NCBI RefSeq assembly: GCF_030247185.1
Contig: NC_080570.1
Location: 123,429,340-123,493,339, forward strand
DNA from: Malaya genurostris
Taxonomy: Eukaryota; Arthropoda; Insecta; Diptera; Culicidae
Length of the DNA: 64,000 nt
Direction: 5' to 3'
The position numbers and the translations under genes are program-made. Positions 46,340 through 58,509 of this stretch are shown piece after piece; the first letter of the stretch is position 1, and each line of letters begins with the position of its first letter. The notes beneath the pieces were generated by a model. That model ran no database searches and had not been told where the DNA came from. It saw only the letters and a list, made by a program, of their open reading frames with translations.

Positions 46340-47480
46340 TTTTTCGCATTTTGTCTTTCTCTATAGAAAGGTAATAGAATTTCTGGGAAAACCGACTTCC
46401 AACCGGACTACGAGATCGAAAAATGTCTGTGTGTATGTTTAAACACTTTTCAAAGATTTTGTTACCGCTCAATTTTCTCGGAGATGGCCTAACCGATTTC
46501 AACAAGCTTAAGCTCGTTCGAAAGCTACTAATGGACCATTACTCAATTTGGAAAGTCAAATGGCTGTCACCTCTGGTTCAGGAGATATAATGAATCAAAT
46601 GACGTAGCCGACAAAAAGCGTTGTTTTCATACCACTATGCCGTGTATAGCAAAAGCATTGAAGTATTTCAATAATACACTATTGAAAAACCTGTCTCATT
46701 TGACCCATGTCAACAACAGCCAATCAGAACGCGTTCTGAGGAAGAAAACAAAATATCTGTTGCTGTACAACAAATCGTTCGAGAAAAATGTTCCGAACAG
46801 TGCTTAATATCGTAGTGAGCTCCTCAATTTGGTCCATCTGAATGCTAGAAACGAATCCCTACAGCATATTGATAGTTTCTTTCAATAAATTATGCAAATC
46901 TGAAATGAAATAATTGACATTAAAATTTTGTATGCGGCTATTTTTATAGCCTTTAGGACCTCCCATTAGTGAAAAAGCTACAAACGAAATCAAGTGAAAA
47001 GAAAGCTCCTAACAAAACTTGGATCAGTTTTGATTCTATCACCACTGCGAGCAGATGTATTTTGTGTCGTTTGCAAAGCTAGTTTCTCTTCCGACAAGAG
47101 CGATTACGTTACAGCTGCCAGTCATTTGCATTGATGAAAAAACAACGGTGGAGAGCATTACACAAAATCAGCCGTTCTAATGGCTCTAAAAGTTTTCTAA
47201 AGAACTATTAGGATTTGTTGTTCGCAAATCGAAGGTAAATATCCTCAGTTTAGTGAAAATCTAGAAGTGCTTGGTTAGATTTGTGCACGTTTCGCTGTGT
47301 GAAATTCACAGTAATCGAGATCAAGTGAAGCCTTCTTTGTTTTTGCGAAAAATGTTCCAGAGTTTAATGTCGTAGATAATTACGCAATATGACCCTTCTG
47401 AATGCTAGAAACGAACCCCTATAGCTTATTGATAGTTTCGTGCAATAAATTAGGCCTATTGTATCATTGATCAACCCAGC
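46340..47480 (+). repeat. Second dispersed-repeat family with a direct internal duplication
   Basis: It starts with TTTCTCTATAGAAAGGTAAT, ACCGACTTCCAACCGGACTA and a TCTCGGAGATGGCCTAACCG block, resembling but distinct from the TGCCTTTCTCAT family. A block with GAAAAATGTTCC, TCTGAATGCTAGAAACGAA and TTGATAGTTTC (about 46781-46910) recurs at about 47345-47455, offset about 560 bp. Confidence 0.5.
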
Positions 47481-49156
47481 GAATTAATGTTTTCTTTATC
47501 GGAAGATTATAATCGGTTGTAAACGCTACACCTACACCAACCATATCAGTATCGCACCCATGGACAACAGTTCAGCCTGGAATTAGATGACGGAAGTCAG
47601 CGGCATCCATCGGAATTCGAATTCAACTCATCACTCTCCATCACAAACGCTTTCATAAAAGGTTCTTTTCAGAGCCACCATTATTTGATTATAAAGAACT
47701 ATACTGGTTATTTCATAATATTCGTGTTTCAGAATGTTAAATGTAACTAATCTGTACTTTAGTTTAGGTGCATCGTTTCAAATTCTACATACAATTTCAT
47801 ACTATTGATCAACTAATTGATATTCGGAAGTATTAAGGAACATGTCAGTTGTTTTCGTATTCACGACACCCAGCTATGTGTCTGACATTACCCACCCGCC
47901 TTTTTGTTTTCGTGTTTGACATCATGTTAAGAATGAAAAAAAAATTTTTGTTTTCTTATAAAAATTTTATTTTTGGAGAGACTGCACGAATTCATCCAGA
48001 CCAGATTTCCGGTTCTGAACTAACAAGGTAAAAAAATGAAATAAGTAGACTCGTTTTCTTCGCACGCCGTTCAACCGATTTTTGCAAACTCCCCCACGGG
48101 CTTTTGGCTACCTGGGCACCAGACGGCTACCAAAATTGTGTCAGTGACGGCTGTCAAACCCAGTTTGGCAAAACATAGTCGCTTGTATCTTAGTTAACCG
48201 AGTGTTTTCATCTTTTCACTTTCGCTGAAAATGTCAAAGATTTCGATCAGTATGACAGCCGGACGCCAGAATGGTTCCCAGTCCCATTTTACTCCCCGAC
48301 AGTCAAGCCTACGCGGGCTGTGTTTGAAATATAAAGTCTCATGCACACATAGTATGCTGTGATATTCTGAATCTGACATCCAATTCCGAAACCGAAAACC
48401 GAATCGTCATTCAAAATGACGAAGCCAAGACCGTACAAACTACAAAACTGTGCTAAAACAATTAGGACAATATGTAGATCTTGTCTGTTGTTGGTCAAAT
48501 CGCCTTCGCTATACCGTTTCCCGGAACTCGATTCCGGAAAAACCGGAAATGATGGGCAAAATCTATAAAAAATCGAAGCTCATTTCGATATCTCCGGGAT
48601 AGTTAGACCGATTTTCATGGACACAGAAACTATTATGACCTATTTTATGAGTATTGAAAATTTCATTGGGAAAGGGGGGTGTAGTGCTATGCGATGACAT
48701 TTTGGTTTAATGATTATTTTTACTACTTCAATGAGATTTTTATTGCGAGTACAAATTTGCATTGCCTTTAGTAACTAAAAACTCAACTAAAAATTATGTG
48801 TATCTTAAATATTTATCACGATAAGTAATTGTTCAGAACGATCTAAAAAAAATTTTTGCAGGGTTTCATTTTCGTTCCTGATGCCGATTTGAAATTTTAA
48901 ACACACTTTACCCTTCTGTTGTTCTGAAATGATCCGGTGTACCCAAAATCAATGTATTTGAACATCAACTAACCAGACCTGCCTAAATGAAGAATTATAC
49001 AGCTGAAAGTATTTTGCTCGATTTTTCATAGTCATTTACAGAAATGCGTTTTTGAAATATAAATTTTTATACTTATCAGTCTGTAATTTCGGAACGAGTA
49101 CTCAAATCCGGATGAAATTCGTTACGATTATAGAGTATTGTGAACCTGACCTATTT
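47481..49156. other. Unassigned sequence with dispersed-repeat fragments
   Basis: Pieces around 48060-48090 and 48500-48650 (GTTAGACCGATTTTCATGGA, CGATATCTCCGG) and, in minus orientation, 49080-49130 (CAAATCCGGATGAAATTCGT) resemble the dispersed-repeat families. No gene was found. Confidence 0.4.
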
Positions 49157-49576
49157 GAAGGGTGATTTTTTTGTTGATATCTTTTTGGCAACACTGTTTT
49201 TAACCGATTACGCGTGAATTGTGTCTTGTGCCCTTGTCCAACTTGTTCATTTTGGTCTATAATTTAATTATGAATCTTCGTTTGGTCTATAAATCAATCA
49301 TGAATGACCGCTGGCGAAGTTGAAGGGAAATTCACTTTTTATCGAGAAATTGTGTTCTGCGACGAAGTTCATTTCTAATTGAATACGTCAACAAACAAAA
49401 TCGCCGTATCTGGAGTGAAGACCAGCCAGAAGCATTGCGAGAGTTACCAATGCTTCTCAAAAAAAAGCAACTGTTTGGTGTAGATTATGGACCGGAGGCA
49501 CCATTCGTGAAAACGTAGCTCGTGTTTTTTTTTTTTTTGAAAATCAAATCCTATACTTCTTAAAAAATCACCCTTC
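49157..49576. mobile_element. Internally deleted mariner-family element retaining both ends
   Basis: The inverted ends GAAGGGTGATTTTTT are near-perfect at both edges. The 420-bp body includes a transposase remnant at about 49355-49515 (+) reading TTCTGCGACGAAGTTCATTT (a DExHF catalytic-D motif). Then come NKIAVSGVKTSQ-type and VDYGPEAPF-type pieces in shifting frames. I infer a mariner-type element that lost most of its transposase but kept its ends, so it could once have been mobilised in trans. Confidence 0.6.
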
Positions 49577-52227
49577 ATTGTAGTCAGAAAAATTGTTAGT
49601 ATGCCTTTTAGGAAGACACAAAAACTGCTGTGATACTAATTGATTTTTCAATCCTATTTAAGTCAAATTTCAAGAGCCCTAATCAAATGCGAATATTTTC
49701 AGGGATAAATAATTCAAAGCCAAGTGCGTTTAATCTAAACAGAGTTCAATCTCACCAACTTACCATCAGCTTGAATGAATCCTCATGTGAATGTGCTCAC
49801 AATTCCGGTTTTAATACATCGAGATCTTTGAACCGAGGTAATGTAAGCATGTAAGCTTATATGTTTCTGAGTTATCCGAGCAAAGGGCATATTTACTTCC
49901 AGGACTTCCGGCCCGACCACGTCATCTTGCCCGCAACCCACAAAACCGTCCAAAAGCGGTTGCAAATGTATGCAAATCTTCACGACCCGCAAGAATATCG
50001 ACCCCGATTCACTGTGTGTTTGTGTGTGCATGCAAAAGGGGATCACATTTACGATTGTACACGCATGCTTACACTAGCGGTACAAACATCACTTATGGTA
50101 CCGACTACTACTTACTGGAGAGTACGACGATAATACGGGTAAACATTCAATATCATATTCGAGTGTAGATTCGACACTGGATGGTACTGAACTAAAGGAC
50201 GGATCTGGATAATTGTGGCTAATAAAGCATGTGTGTTTTCGGTTCTTCGTTCAGTTTGTTGAGATGGAAAGCCACTCGTCACTGGGACAGGAGCCTACGG
50301 AACACAAATCTCTGGATTTCAATGAGTCTTTTCGTAAGCCTGAAGGTGCAATTGAGTTCAATTTTTACGATGTCCAGTAGATTGACAAGATTTTCAAAGA
50401 AAACGAGTGAAGAGTATCAATTCCAGAAAATGTTTCCCGTTCAACGTTTTCCACATTCATTACGCAAAGCCAACTAAATTCGATAATGCCCCGAAGAGCT
50501 TCCCAAATGTTTGGAAGCTTCAATTCGCTTGTCAGGTTCTACCTTCCTTTAAAACCTGTTATATCCTTGGAAAGGCCGAGACTCGATTGCCGGAATGGAT
50601 AATCAGCTCGGTACCGTTTATCTCGACGATGACGACGACGAGGACGACGAGGAGACAACGGAGAGCGGAACGGGATTGGTGTTCTACCGTTTATTGATTT
50701 CTTATGAGCTTATACATGTGCAAACGAGCGGCAGGATGCGAGAATGGCTTCCGGGCGGAACGTGGAACGCATGCTGGCATCCTCGACAACTTCCGTTTAC
50801 CTTCACATTATGTGAGGATGTAGGCACTTGAGCTGAGATGCTATCTCATTTGCATCTGCTGCTTCAGATGAACACATCCTGGAGGGAGGGGGTGGAAGAA
50901 TATGTCGCTGCCCCCCTCTCTATTTCGTTCGGCTTGAAGTCAAAGATGTTGGTTCTCACCCCGAGACAGTCAACCGACCAACCCGGGGGGAAGGATGGGG
51001 CTGAAGGTTCCATCGTAAATCACACACAATTGCTCGAAACACAACACGAGAGAGTGATCGAACCCGATGATGCTGCTGCTGTGGTTCAAGTGGATGTCGT
51101 AATTGTTATTCTATTGTCATCGCGCGCAACATCGGACATCTAAATCGAACGGAAAATCCTGGTTGACAGCTGGATACGCTCTTTAGGCGCACATCACGGA
51201 GCCTTCGGACAGGCAGATTACTTTCGTACTTGACTGCACTTAGGACAAGAGTATTACTACCTTCGGTCATTATTTGCTAATTAAATGATGTTGGTTACAA
51301 ATATTGCATCAAGTTGAGGCGGGAGCAGCACATAATGACCCAACTGGGCATCCCACGATGGCATTAATTGCAATCCGATATTTTCTATGCGTATTGGTTT
51401 ACTAAAAGCAAGATACCTACCTGCTTTATAGATTGCCCCCTAAATATTATTCCGGCAAGATAAATCACGTGCAATTCATCCTTATTTAAATTGCTCACCG
51501 AATATCTATGGAGAAACTCCTGAAGCCAAGCGGGAAGATTCGTTAGCTGAATATTAATTAGTGGTGCTACTGGTCAGCAGTGTTCAACAGTTTCATTACT
51601 GTTATTCCCTGCGTCAAGCTAAACGCCTCGCGCCTAAGTTCATTTTACCGTTGAAGCACCAACCCATTAAGCTGCACATCCATTCGAATTATCTCTGCGA
51701 TACAGATCTGCTGCTGCTACTAGCTCCTAGCTCCTAGCTGCTGCTACTACTACTACTACTGAGAGCAAGCCAAAATTAATAGCCATCCTATTCATCACCT
51801 AGCCAAATGGTTTTCATCCGATAGAGGGGGGGAGGGAGAACTTTGCCATCACCAACGCATCCGTTAATGAACCGGGGCTTCGCAGCAGAATGGAATGGCC
51901 AAGCTCGGGAACGCAGCGTAGCGATTGGTTTTGTTTGCAGTCCGAAGCTCTAGCTAGATAAGGTTGGTAAATAATTTTAAATTACATATAATTGAATCGC
52001 ACTACCGGACCATGTGCAGGGTCAGTAGTAAGGACCTTTCCGGGTGGCTCCGAGCGAAATTGAATTTCTATTACAAATTACGTGAAGGTGCTGCTGCACG
52101 TGAGGATAATGGAATTCCGATAAAACGTCGCAGCAAAGGTTTTTTTTTCTTGTTGCTATCGGAATGCAAATTGAAGTGGGAGTTCTATTTTTGTAGGCTG
52201 TTGTTTTCTTTCTCTAAAGTTCGATGG
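49577..52227. other. Unassigned sequence with trinucleotide runs
   Basis: (GACGAC)-type runs occur at about 50625-50655, a GCTGCTGCTGTGG run near 51072, and CTGCTGCTACTA/CTACTACTACT at 51709-51760. ORFs up to 101 codons have no domain. One ORF beginning at 51964 runs into the GT microsatellite and is an artefact. Confidence 0.4.
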
Positions 52228-52343
52228 TTTTTGCCTTTCTCATATAGAAAGGTTATGCAATCACTTGAAAAACCGACTAGTGAAAATTGGCCCGGAGGGC
52301 CAAGTGTCATATACCATTCGACTCAGTTCATCGAGCTGAGCAA

Positions 52344-52347
<4 letters not shown>

Positions 52348-52419
<72 letters not shown>

Positions 52420-52434
52420 TGTGTGTGTATGTGT
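52348..52434. repeat. (GT)n microsatellite
   Basis: This is about 87 bp of GT with two TAT interruptions near the end. It occupies the TGTCTGTGTGTG position that is short in other family members. Confidence 0.95.
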
Positions 52435-52449
52435 CAAATAATCTCACTA

Positions 52450-53600
52450 GGTTTTCTCGGAGATGGCTGAACCGATTTTGACAAACTAGGATTCAAATGA
52501 AAGGTCTCGTGGTCCCATACGGAATTCCTGAATTTCATCCGGATCCGATTTCCGGTTCCGGAATTATAGGGTAAAGTGTGTTCAATATTGTACACCGTCA
52601 CTTAAACCGGCGAAACAAATAACGTAAAAATTTTCTAAACTGGTCTCAAAACTACACAAATCGATAGTCATTATCAGTAGGCAACTAATCAAACCGATTC
52701 CGGCTATCCTGGTTCCCGGTATCCGGTTCCGGAAGTACCAGAAATAGTGGTCATATATACCAAAATGGTTCTCACTCACTTTTCTCAGCGATGGTTTGAC
52801 CGATTTTCACAAACTTAGATTCAAATGAAAGGTCTTCCGGTCCCATACGGAATTCCTGAATTTCATCCGGATCCGACTTCCGGTTCCGGAATTATAGGGT
52901 AAAGTGTGTTCAATATTGTACACCGTCACTTAAACCGGCGAAACAAAACACGTAAAAAAATTTCTAAACTGGTCTCAAAACTACACAAATCGATAGTCAT
53001 TATCAGTAGGCAACTAATCAAACCGATTCCGGCTATCCTGGTACCCGGTATCCGGTTCCGGAAGTACCGGAAATAGTGGTCATATATACCAAAATGGTTC
53101 TCACTCACTTTTCTCAGCGATGGTTAGACCGATTTTCACAAACTTAGATTCAAATGAAAGGTCTTCCGGTCCCATATGGAATTCCTGAATTTCATCCGGA
53201 TCCGACTTCCGGTTCCGGAATTATAGGGTAAAGTGTGTTCAATATTGTACACCGTCACTTAAACCGGCGAAACAAAAAACGTAAAAAAAATTCTAAACTG
53301 GTCTCAAAACTACACAAATCGAAAGTCATTATCAGTAGGCAACTAATCAAACCGATTCCGGCTATCCTGGTTCCCGGTATCCGGTTCCGGAAGTACCGGA
53401 AATAGTGGTCATATATACCAAAATGGTTCTCACTCACTTTTCTCAGCGATGGTTAGACCGATTTCCACAAACTAATATGCAAATGAAAGGTCTTCTGGTC
53501 CCATACGGAATCCCTGAATTTCATCCGGATCCGACTTCCGAATCCGGAGTTATAGAGTGCGTACTAGAAGAGTTTGTGTGTCATGTTAGTTGGTGGCCGT
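52450..53600. repeat. Tandem array, 328-329 bp unit, about 3.5 copies
   Basis: The landmark GTCACTTAAACCGGCGAAAC occurs at 52597, 52925 and 53254. Each unit includes GGTCTTCCGGTCCCATA, CATCCGGATCCGACTTCCGG and GGTTCCGGAAGTACC. The units are nearly identical (a few percent difference), so amplification is fairly recent. The three similar 60-65-codon minus-strand ORFs are shadows of this repeat. Confidence 0.9.
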
Positions 53601-53929
53601 ACGAACCGACTTTGACTATACCGGTTCTCGGGTTCCGGTGCCGGAAGTGCATATAATAGTGAACCCATTTCGTTCTCTTAAGGATGGCTTACGCAATCAA
53701 AGCACTGTTTTATTCTGTATGTTATGCATAAACAATCACTTGGTTTCTTTCAAAAATCGAAGAGAAAATTTTTGAATAGAATACCACAATATTATATGTA
53801 CATGAGAAAGGCATCATTACACCACTAGGTGGATTAAGACAGGTTTTTTTAGAAATAAACTCACTCAAATAATTAGATGAATTCTAAGATAAGAAGATTC
53901 TCCATGCTAGAAGCGGCTGATTACCGTCC

Positions 53930-54120
53930 TTGTGTCAGTGTGGGACTCTAAACAGTGCTGACACGATGGCCCTCCGGCGAGACAGGAGGCTGGTGTAGGC
54001 CTAACAAGTGGCCCGTAAAAAGGAAGTTACGAACAATCAAGGAAGAAATACGACTCGGAAAAATCGGCAAAGACCTACGCGACGAACAAAGGACTACGAT
54101 TGGAAGTTTGGCACATGGCA
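53930..54120 (+). mobile_element. RTE-like LINE, 5' fragment
   Basis: GTGGGACTCTAAACAGTGCT, GACACGATGGCCCTCCGGCG and the segment up to TTTGGCACATGG form the start of an RTE ORF2. In one frame the end reads YDWKFGTW, the start of the endonuclease motif GTWN. The sequence then breaks directly into the CR1-like LINE. The matching downstream part (NCKSLGFQGYD) begins at 60959 on the minus strand. Confidence 0.65.
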
Positions 54121-56848
54121 CTAATTTTAACGTATTCCGGCACGACCGAAATTTATCTCTCTGTCAGAAAAAATCTGGAGGTGGAGTCCTCATAGCCATA
54201 AACTCTTGCTTTACTTCTGAAGAAATTATTACTCCTAAATATAAAGAATTTGAGCATGTATGGGCCAAAGTCTCAATATTGGGAGAAGAAAATATTTACT
54301 GCTCTGTCTACTTCCCACCCGAAAATGCGAACAAATCCTCTTTTGAATTATTCTTTCAATCTTTAGACACAATTATTTCGAATATGGAACCTGAAGTAAA
54401 GCTTCATATTTTTGGCGACTTCAATCAACGTCATGCGGACTTCATTTCTGACATTGAAAATGAATCAATCTTACCTCCAGTCGTAGGCGAAAACGAAACA
54501 TTGCACTACTTTTTCGACAAAATTTCTTATTTTGGCCTGCATCAAGTAAACTCCGTAAAAAATCAACAAAATGCATATTTAGACCTTCTTTTCACAAATT
54601 GCACAGAAGACTTTGTGTGAATGCATCAAACCTGCCATTATGGAAAAATGAAGCATTTCACACCGCAATTGAATATTCATTATTTTCACACAATGCATCC
54701 CTTCCCTACGACTTGGAATATGAGGAAGTGCCGGAATACAATAAAATTGACTTTGAAGAAGTCAAGTGTAGACTAAGTATAATAAATTGGCGGAACATAC
54801 TGAGTACAGAAGGAAATGTCGACGCCGAAGTAAACAAATTTTATCACATTATAAACAAAATATTAGCCGAAACTTTGCCTATGGAAAGAAGAAGAAAAAA
54901 TCATAACAGCAAATTACCTGTATGGTTCAATTCACAACTAAAACATTTGAAAAATAGGAAACAAAAAGCACACAAAACTTACAAACAAGAAAAAAGTGAC
55001 GCTCATCTTCAAAATTACTTAAATCTATGCAATCAACTTAAAATAGCCATTAACACAGCACATGAAGAATACAACCGCAAAATTGAAAACGAAATAAAGA
55101 CTTGCCCTAAGAACTTTTTTAACTACACAAAAACTAAACTAAAAAACAACAATTTTCCATCTCAAATGCACCTCGACGAACATGTAGGGAAAAATAGTAC
55201 AGAAATCTGCAATCACTTTGCAAATTTTTTCCAAGAAGTATATACATCTTATTCAGAAACTGACCGTGATCGTGAATACTTCTCTTTCATACCTGCATTT
55301 TCCAACTCCATCTCTGTAAACTATCTATCAGAACATGACATTTCGACAGCACTGAAAAACTTAGACGCCTCAAAAGGGCCTGGACCTGACAGTATACCAC
55401 CAATATTTTTAAAAAATCTTGCCGAAGAACTTACACTACCACTACAACTACTTTTTAACTTATCACTTAATAAATGTACTTTTCCTAAAGCATGGAAATC
55501 TTCCTTTCTTGTACCAATATTAAAATCTGGTGCAAAATCTCACATTCGGAACTACCGTGGAATAGCCATTATCTCATGCATTCCAAAATTATTTGAAAAA
55601 ATTGTAAATGAAAAACTTTTTCATCAACTTAAAAATGTAATAACAAACAAACAACATGGCTTTTTCAAATGCCGCTCAACGACAACAAATCTCTTAGAAT
55701 TTATGACATTAACTCTGAATGCAATGGACGCCGGAAACTACGTAGAAACTCTTTACACTGACTTTAGCAAAGCCTTCGACCGTATTGACATACCATTACT
55801 TCTACACAAACTACAAAAATATGGCATAAAACATACTCTTCTGGCTCAAATCATACTTAACGAATCGTGTACAGGTAGTCCGCTTCCAAAACATTCTGTC
55901 TGAACCAATTAATGTAACTTCTGGCGTACCTCAGGGTTCTCACTTAGGGTCTCTCCTTTTCATTTTACATATAAACGACATTTTCTTCATACTCAAAAAT
56001 CTGAAAGTGCTTATATATGCAGACGACATGAAACTCTTCATGGAAATTAACAATATCACTACTCCAACTCAATGTAAAAAAATGTAACTCAATAACTTTC
56101 AGCAGGAAAAATGAAACTATATCTATAAACATACATCTAGGAAATCAACTTGTAGAAAAATGTAAAATTGTACGAGATTTAGGCGTAATCTTAGACTCAA
56201 AGCTCACTTTTGTGGAACACTACAACACCATAATCAATAAAGCTAATAGCATGCTGGGCTTTATTAAACGCTTCAGTCATAACTTTCAGGACCCATACAC
56301 AATTAAATTATTATACACTACATATGTCAGACCTATTTTGGAATATTGCAGCCTAGTATGGAATCCATACAATATTATTCACGAAGAACGCATCGAATCT
56401 ATTCAAAAACAATTTCTTTTATATGCACTTCGTAAATTAAACTGGACAGCATTTCCTCTACCATCATATGAAGCACGCTGCATGCTCATCAATATACAAA
56501 CACTTAAAGAACGCCGCGACTTTGCAATGCTTTATTTTATCAGCGACATTATTTCTCAACGCATTCAATCAGCTTCATTATTATCCCAATTAAATTTTTA
56601 TATACCTAGCCGTCAACTACGTTCCAGGAAATTATTTTTAGAAAAACAAGCTAGAACAAATTATGCAAAATACAGTCCAGTCAATCGAATAATGCGCCAT
56701 TACAATCAATACTGCGAACATCTTGACCTTACTATGTCAAAAAATCAAATCAAATCTCAGCTTTGTCGTAGAAATAATGCGTAGTATGTAAGTGAACATT
56801 GTAAACAATTTATATGTAGTCTACATTTGCTTGACGAAATAAATAAAT
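54121..56848 (+). pseudogene. CR1/Jockey-like LINE ORF2, copy 1 (5'-truncated, decayed)
   Basis: It starts within the endonuclease (NFNVFRHDRNLSLCQKKSGG, HIFGDFNQR, LDLLFTN), shifts frame near 54612, and continues with the RT: LDASKGPGPDSIPP, NYRGIAIISCIPKLFEKI, YTDFSKAFDRID. A 1-nt loss near 55842 ends that frame at PLPKHSV. The next frame has VTSGVPQGSHLG and IYADDMKLF (about 56016). An internal deletion then joins to LNVKKCNSITFS, and an intact 190-codon C-terminal frame runs 56212-56784. The 3' end is CTTGACGAAATAAATAAATA-AA. ORF2 makes the cDNA copy of its own RNA; this copy cannot. The exact clade (CR1, Daphne or Jockey) is uncertain. Confidence 0.85.
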
Positions 56849-57134
56849 AAAATGCTTTGTTTTGATTGCTGTCGCCATTTCTAATTAATAGGATGAGCAA
56901 AAGGACCAACGATAGGATGAATAAAAATCCTTTGAGATGGAATTAGGAGTAGAGTACTGAACATATCAGAAGCGTTTGTAGCTGATTTTTTTAACATTAT
57001 TTCAATTTCCAAGGAATGTGAATCAATTCTCCATGTGCAGTAAGACGAATTGAGCAGAAAAAGGAAAAAATCATTTTATTTTAATGACTAAATCAGGTTT
57101 TTAAGGTAACGTTCTTACAAATGAGATGAAATAG
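56849..57134. other. Unassigned sequence
   Basis: This is the flank of the LINE 3' tail. There is no RTE continuation and no gene. Confidence 0.4.
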
Positions 57135-57440
57135 GGAGCTTTTACCCTATAACATTTTTATCACTCTTCACCCTGTAATTCCGGAACCAGAAGTCGGATC
57201 CGGATGAAATTCAGGAGTTTTGTATGAGACCATAAAACCATTCATTTGAATCCAAGTTTATTAAAATCGATCTCTGAAGAAAGTGATTAGGTTTTTTGAG
57301 ATTGAAAACTTTCACTAGATCCCCTGTTATTCTGGAATTGGATGTCGGATTAAAAAAAAACAGCACCTTTATATGGGACTACAAGACCTATTATTTGAAT
57401 TTGAGTTTGTCTAAATCGGTTCCATTTTGCGAAGGCACCT
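57135..57440 (-). repeat. Fragment of the large dispersed repeat, minus orientation
   Basis: CCCTGTAATTCCGGAACCAG, AAGTCGGATCCGGATGAAAT and CATTTGAATCCAAGTTT are the complement of family motifs. A second, weaker unit follows to about 57430. Confidence 0.55.
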
Positions 57441-58004
57441 CGCGTCGCGTTTAATGCATCTTGAGACAACTTTAAACGCGTTTTTCTCGAAACACGATCA
57501 CAAATCTTTATCGATTGTTTCCAAATTTTGAGGGGACTTCTATTAACACATTATCTAAATACACCACATGTTGTAAACTTTTTTTTATAAACAATATGAA
57601 ATTTTCATGTAAAAAATAGAATTTCCCTACGTGGTATACTAGTTCATGATATATACTTAAAAAAGCTTTGGCTCCTGTTCCTGCTTAAAATTTGAAGACA
57701 CTGGCGGTTCACCCGTTTTGGACCACCCGGGAAACTAGCCGCAACAACTTGGTCATGAAGAGACTGTTTTTCATCGAAATTATGTAACAATATTTTTTTT
57801 GTACGTTGAAGTACACTTGATTAAACACTGAAAAAATTAATTTCGATAGCTTTCACTATATTTTCGGAAAACGTTTCTGAAATTATCTTATTTTTTTAAA
57901 GCACATGGTGACCTTACCCCTTAAAAAATAACTTGTTTTTAACTGTGTTAGTTATGAGCCATTTTGTGTTAACCAAGTAGAATTTGTGGAAACTTTTAGT
58001 TTTC
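57441..58004. other. Unassigned AT-rich sequence
   Basis: No gene or repeat was recognised. Confidence 0.4.
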
Positions 58005-58508
58005 TGTTTTAATTGGAAGAGTGCAGATGAAGCTCATCAATGCTTGTGAATGATTATGATGATAATACACCAACAGATAAATCATGTAGGAAATGGTTTC
58101 GATGTTTCAAGAATTAGCGTTGAAGACAGGCCTCGCTGTTAAAAGCCTAAAAAATTTCGAAGACAAACAGTTTTACGAAACAATTGGACAGTTGCGTTTA
58201 ACTCGTTCCTGAATACAAGCAAAGACATGATAAACTTATTCTCCTGCATGACAACGCTCATGTTGCAAAAGTCGTGAAAAAATATTTGAAAACGCTCAAT
58301 TGGGACATTTTGCCGCACCCGCCGTATTCTCTTGACATTGTTCCTTCAGATTACTGGTTGTTCCGACGCTCTGGCAGGTCATCGGTTTACTTTCTCTGCA
58401 GAACCCGAAAATTGGCTTCAAACTTATATCACCTCAAAATACGAGACATGTTTTCGAGGTGGAATTCGAAAATTGCCTGAGAGGTGGGAAGAAGTAGTAA
58501 CTAAAATT
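58005..58508 (+). pseudogene. mariner transposase remnant, interrupted by RTE
   Basis: N-terminal pieces (CRKWFRCFKN, VEDRPRC) are joined by a large deletion to the C-terminal half: KLILLHDNAHVAKVVKKYLK (second catalytic D), ILPHPPYSLDIVPSDYWLFR (third catalytic D). ENWLQTYITSKYETCFRGGI and LPERWEEVV follow in a shifted frame. It is a different mariner lineage from the one at 22-23 kb (HDNAHVA rather than QDNAPCH). The RTE 3' tail starts right after the near-terminal EVVTKI codons, so the RTE inserted into this mariner. Confidence 0.75.
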
Positions 58509-58509
58509 T

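Larger units (their letters stand above)
52228..53850 (+). repeat. Large dispersed repeat, internally amplified copy
   Basis: It has the same start and end modules as the copy at 42036-42720 (TGCCTTTCTCATATAGAAAG to CATGAGAAAGGCATCATTAC, ACCACTAGGTGG). The extra length comes from a (GT)n run and a 3.5-copy tandem array of a 328-329 bp unit. Confidence 0.8.

Noticed and set aside
51964..52470. 168-codon plus-strand ORF
   Set aside because: It runs from unassigned sequence into the dispersed repeat and through the (GT)n microsatellite (alternating Cys/Val), so it is not a gene.
52582..53437. Three similar 60-65-codon minus-strand ORFs starting MSENHFGIYDHYF
   Set aside because: They repeat only because the underlying 328-bp non-coding unit is tandemly repeated; they differ by frame-breaking changes at the end and match no domain.
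53955..54620. Single 221-codon ORF starting at 53955
   Set aside because: Its first ~55 codons are an off-frame reading of RTE sequence and the rest is the CR1-like endonuclease; the continuous frame is a chance fusion at the junction, not a real fusion protein.
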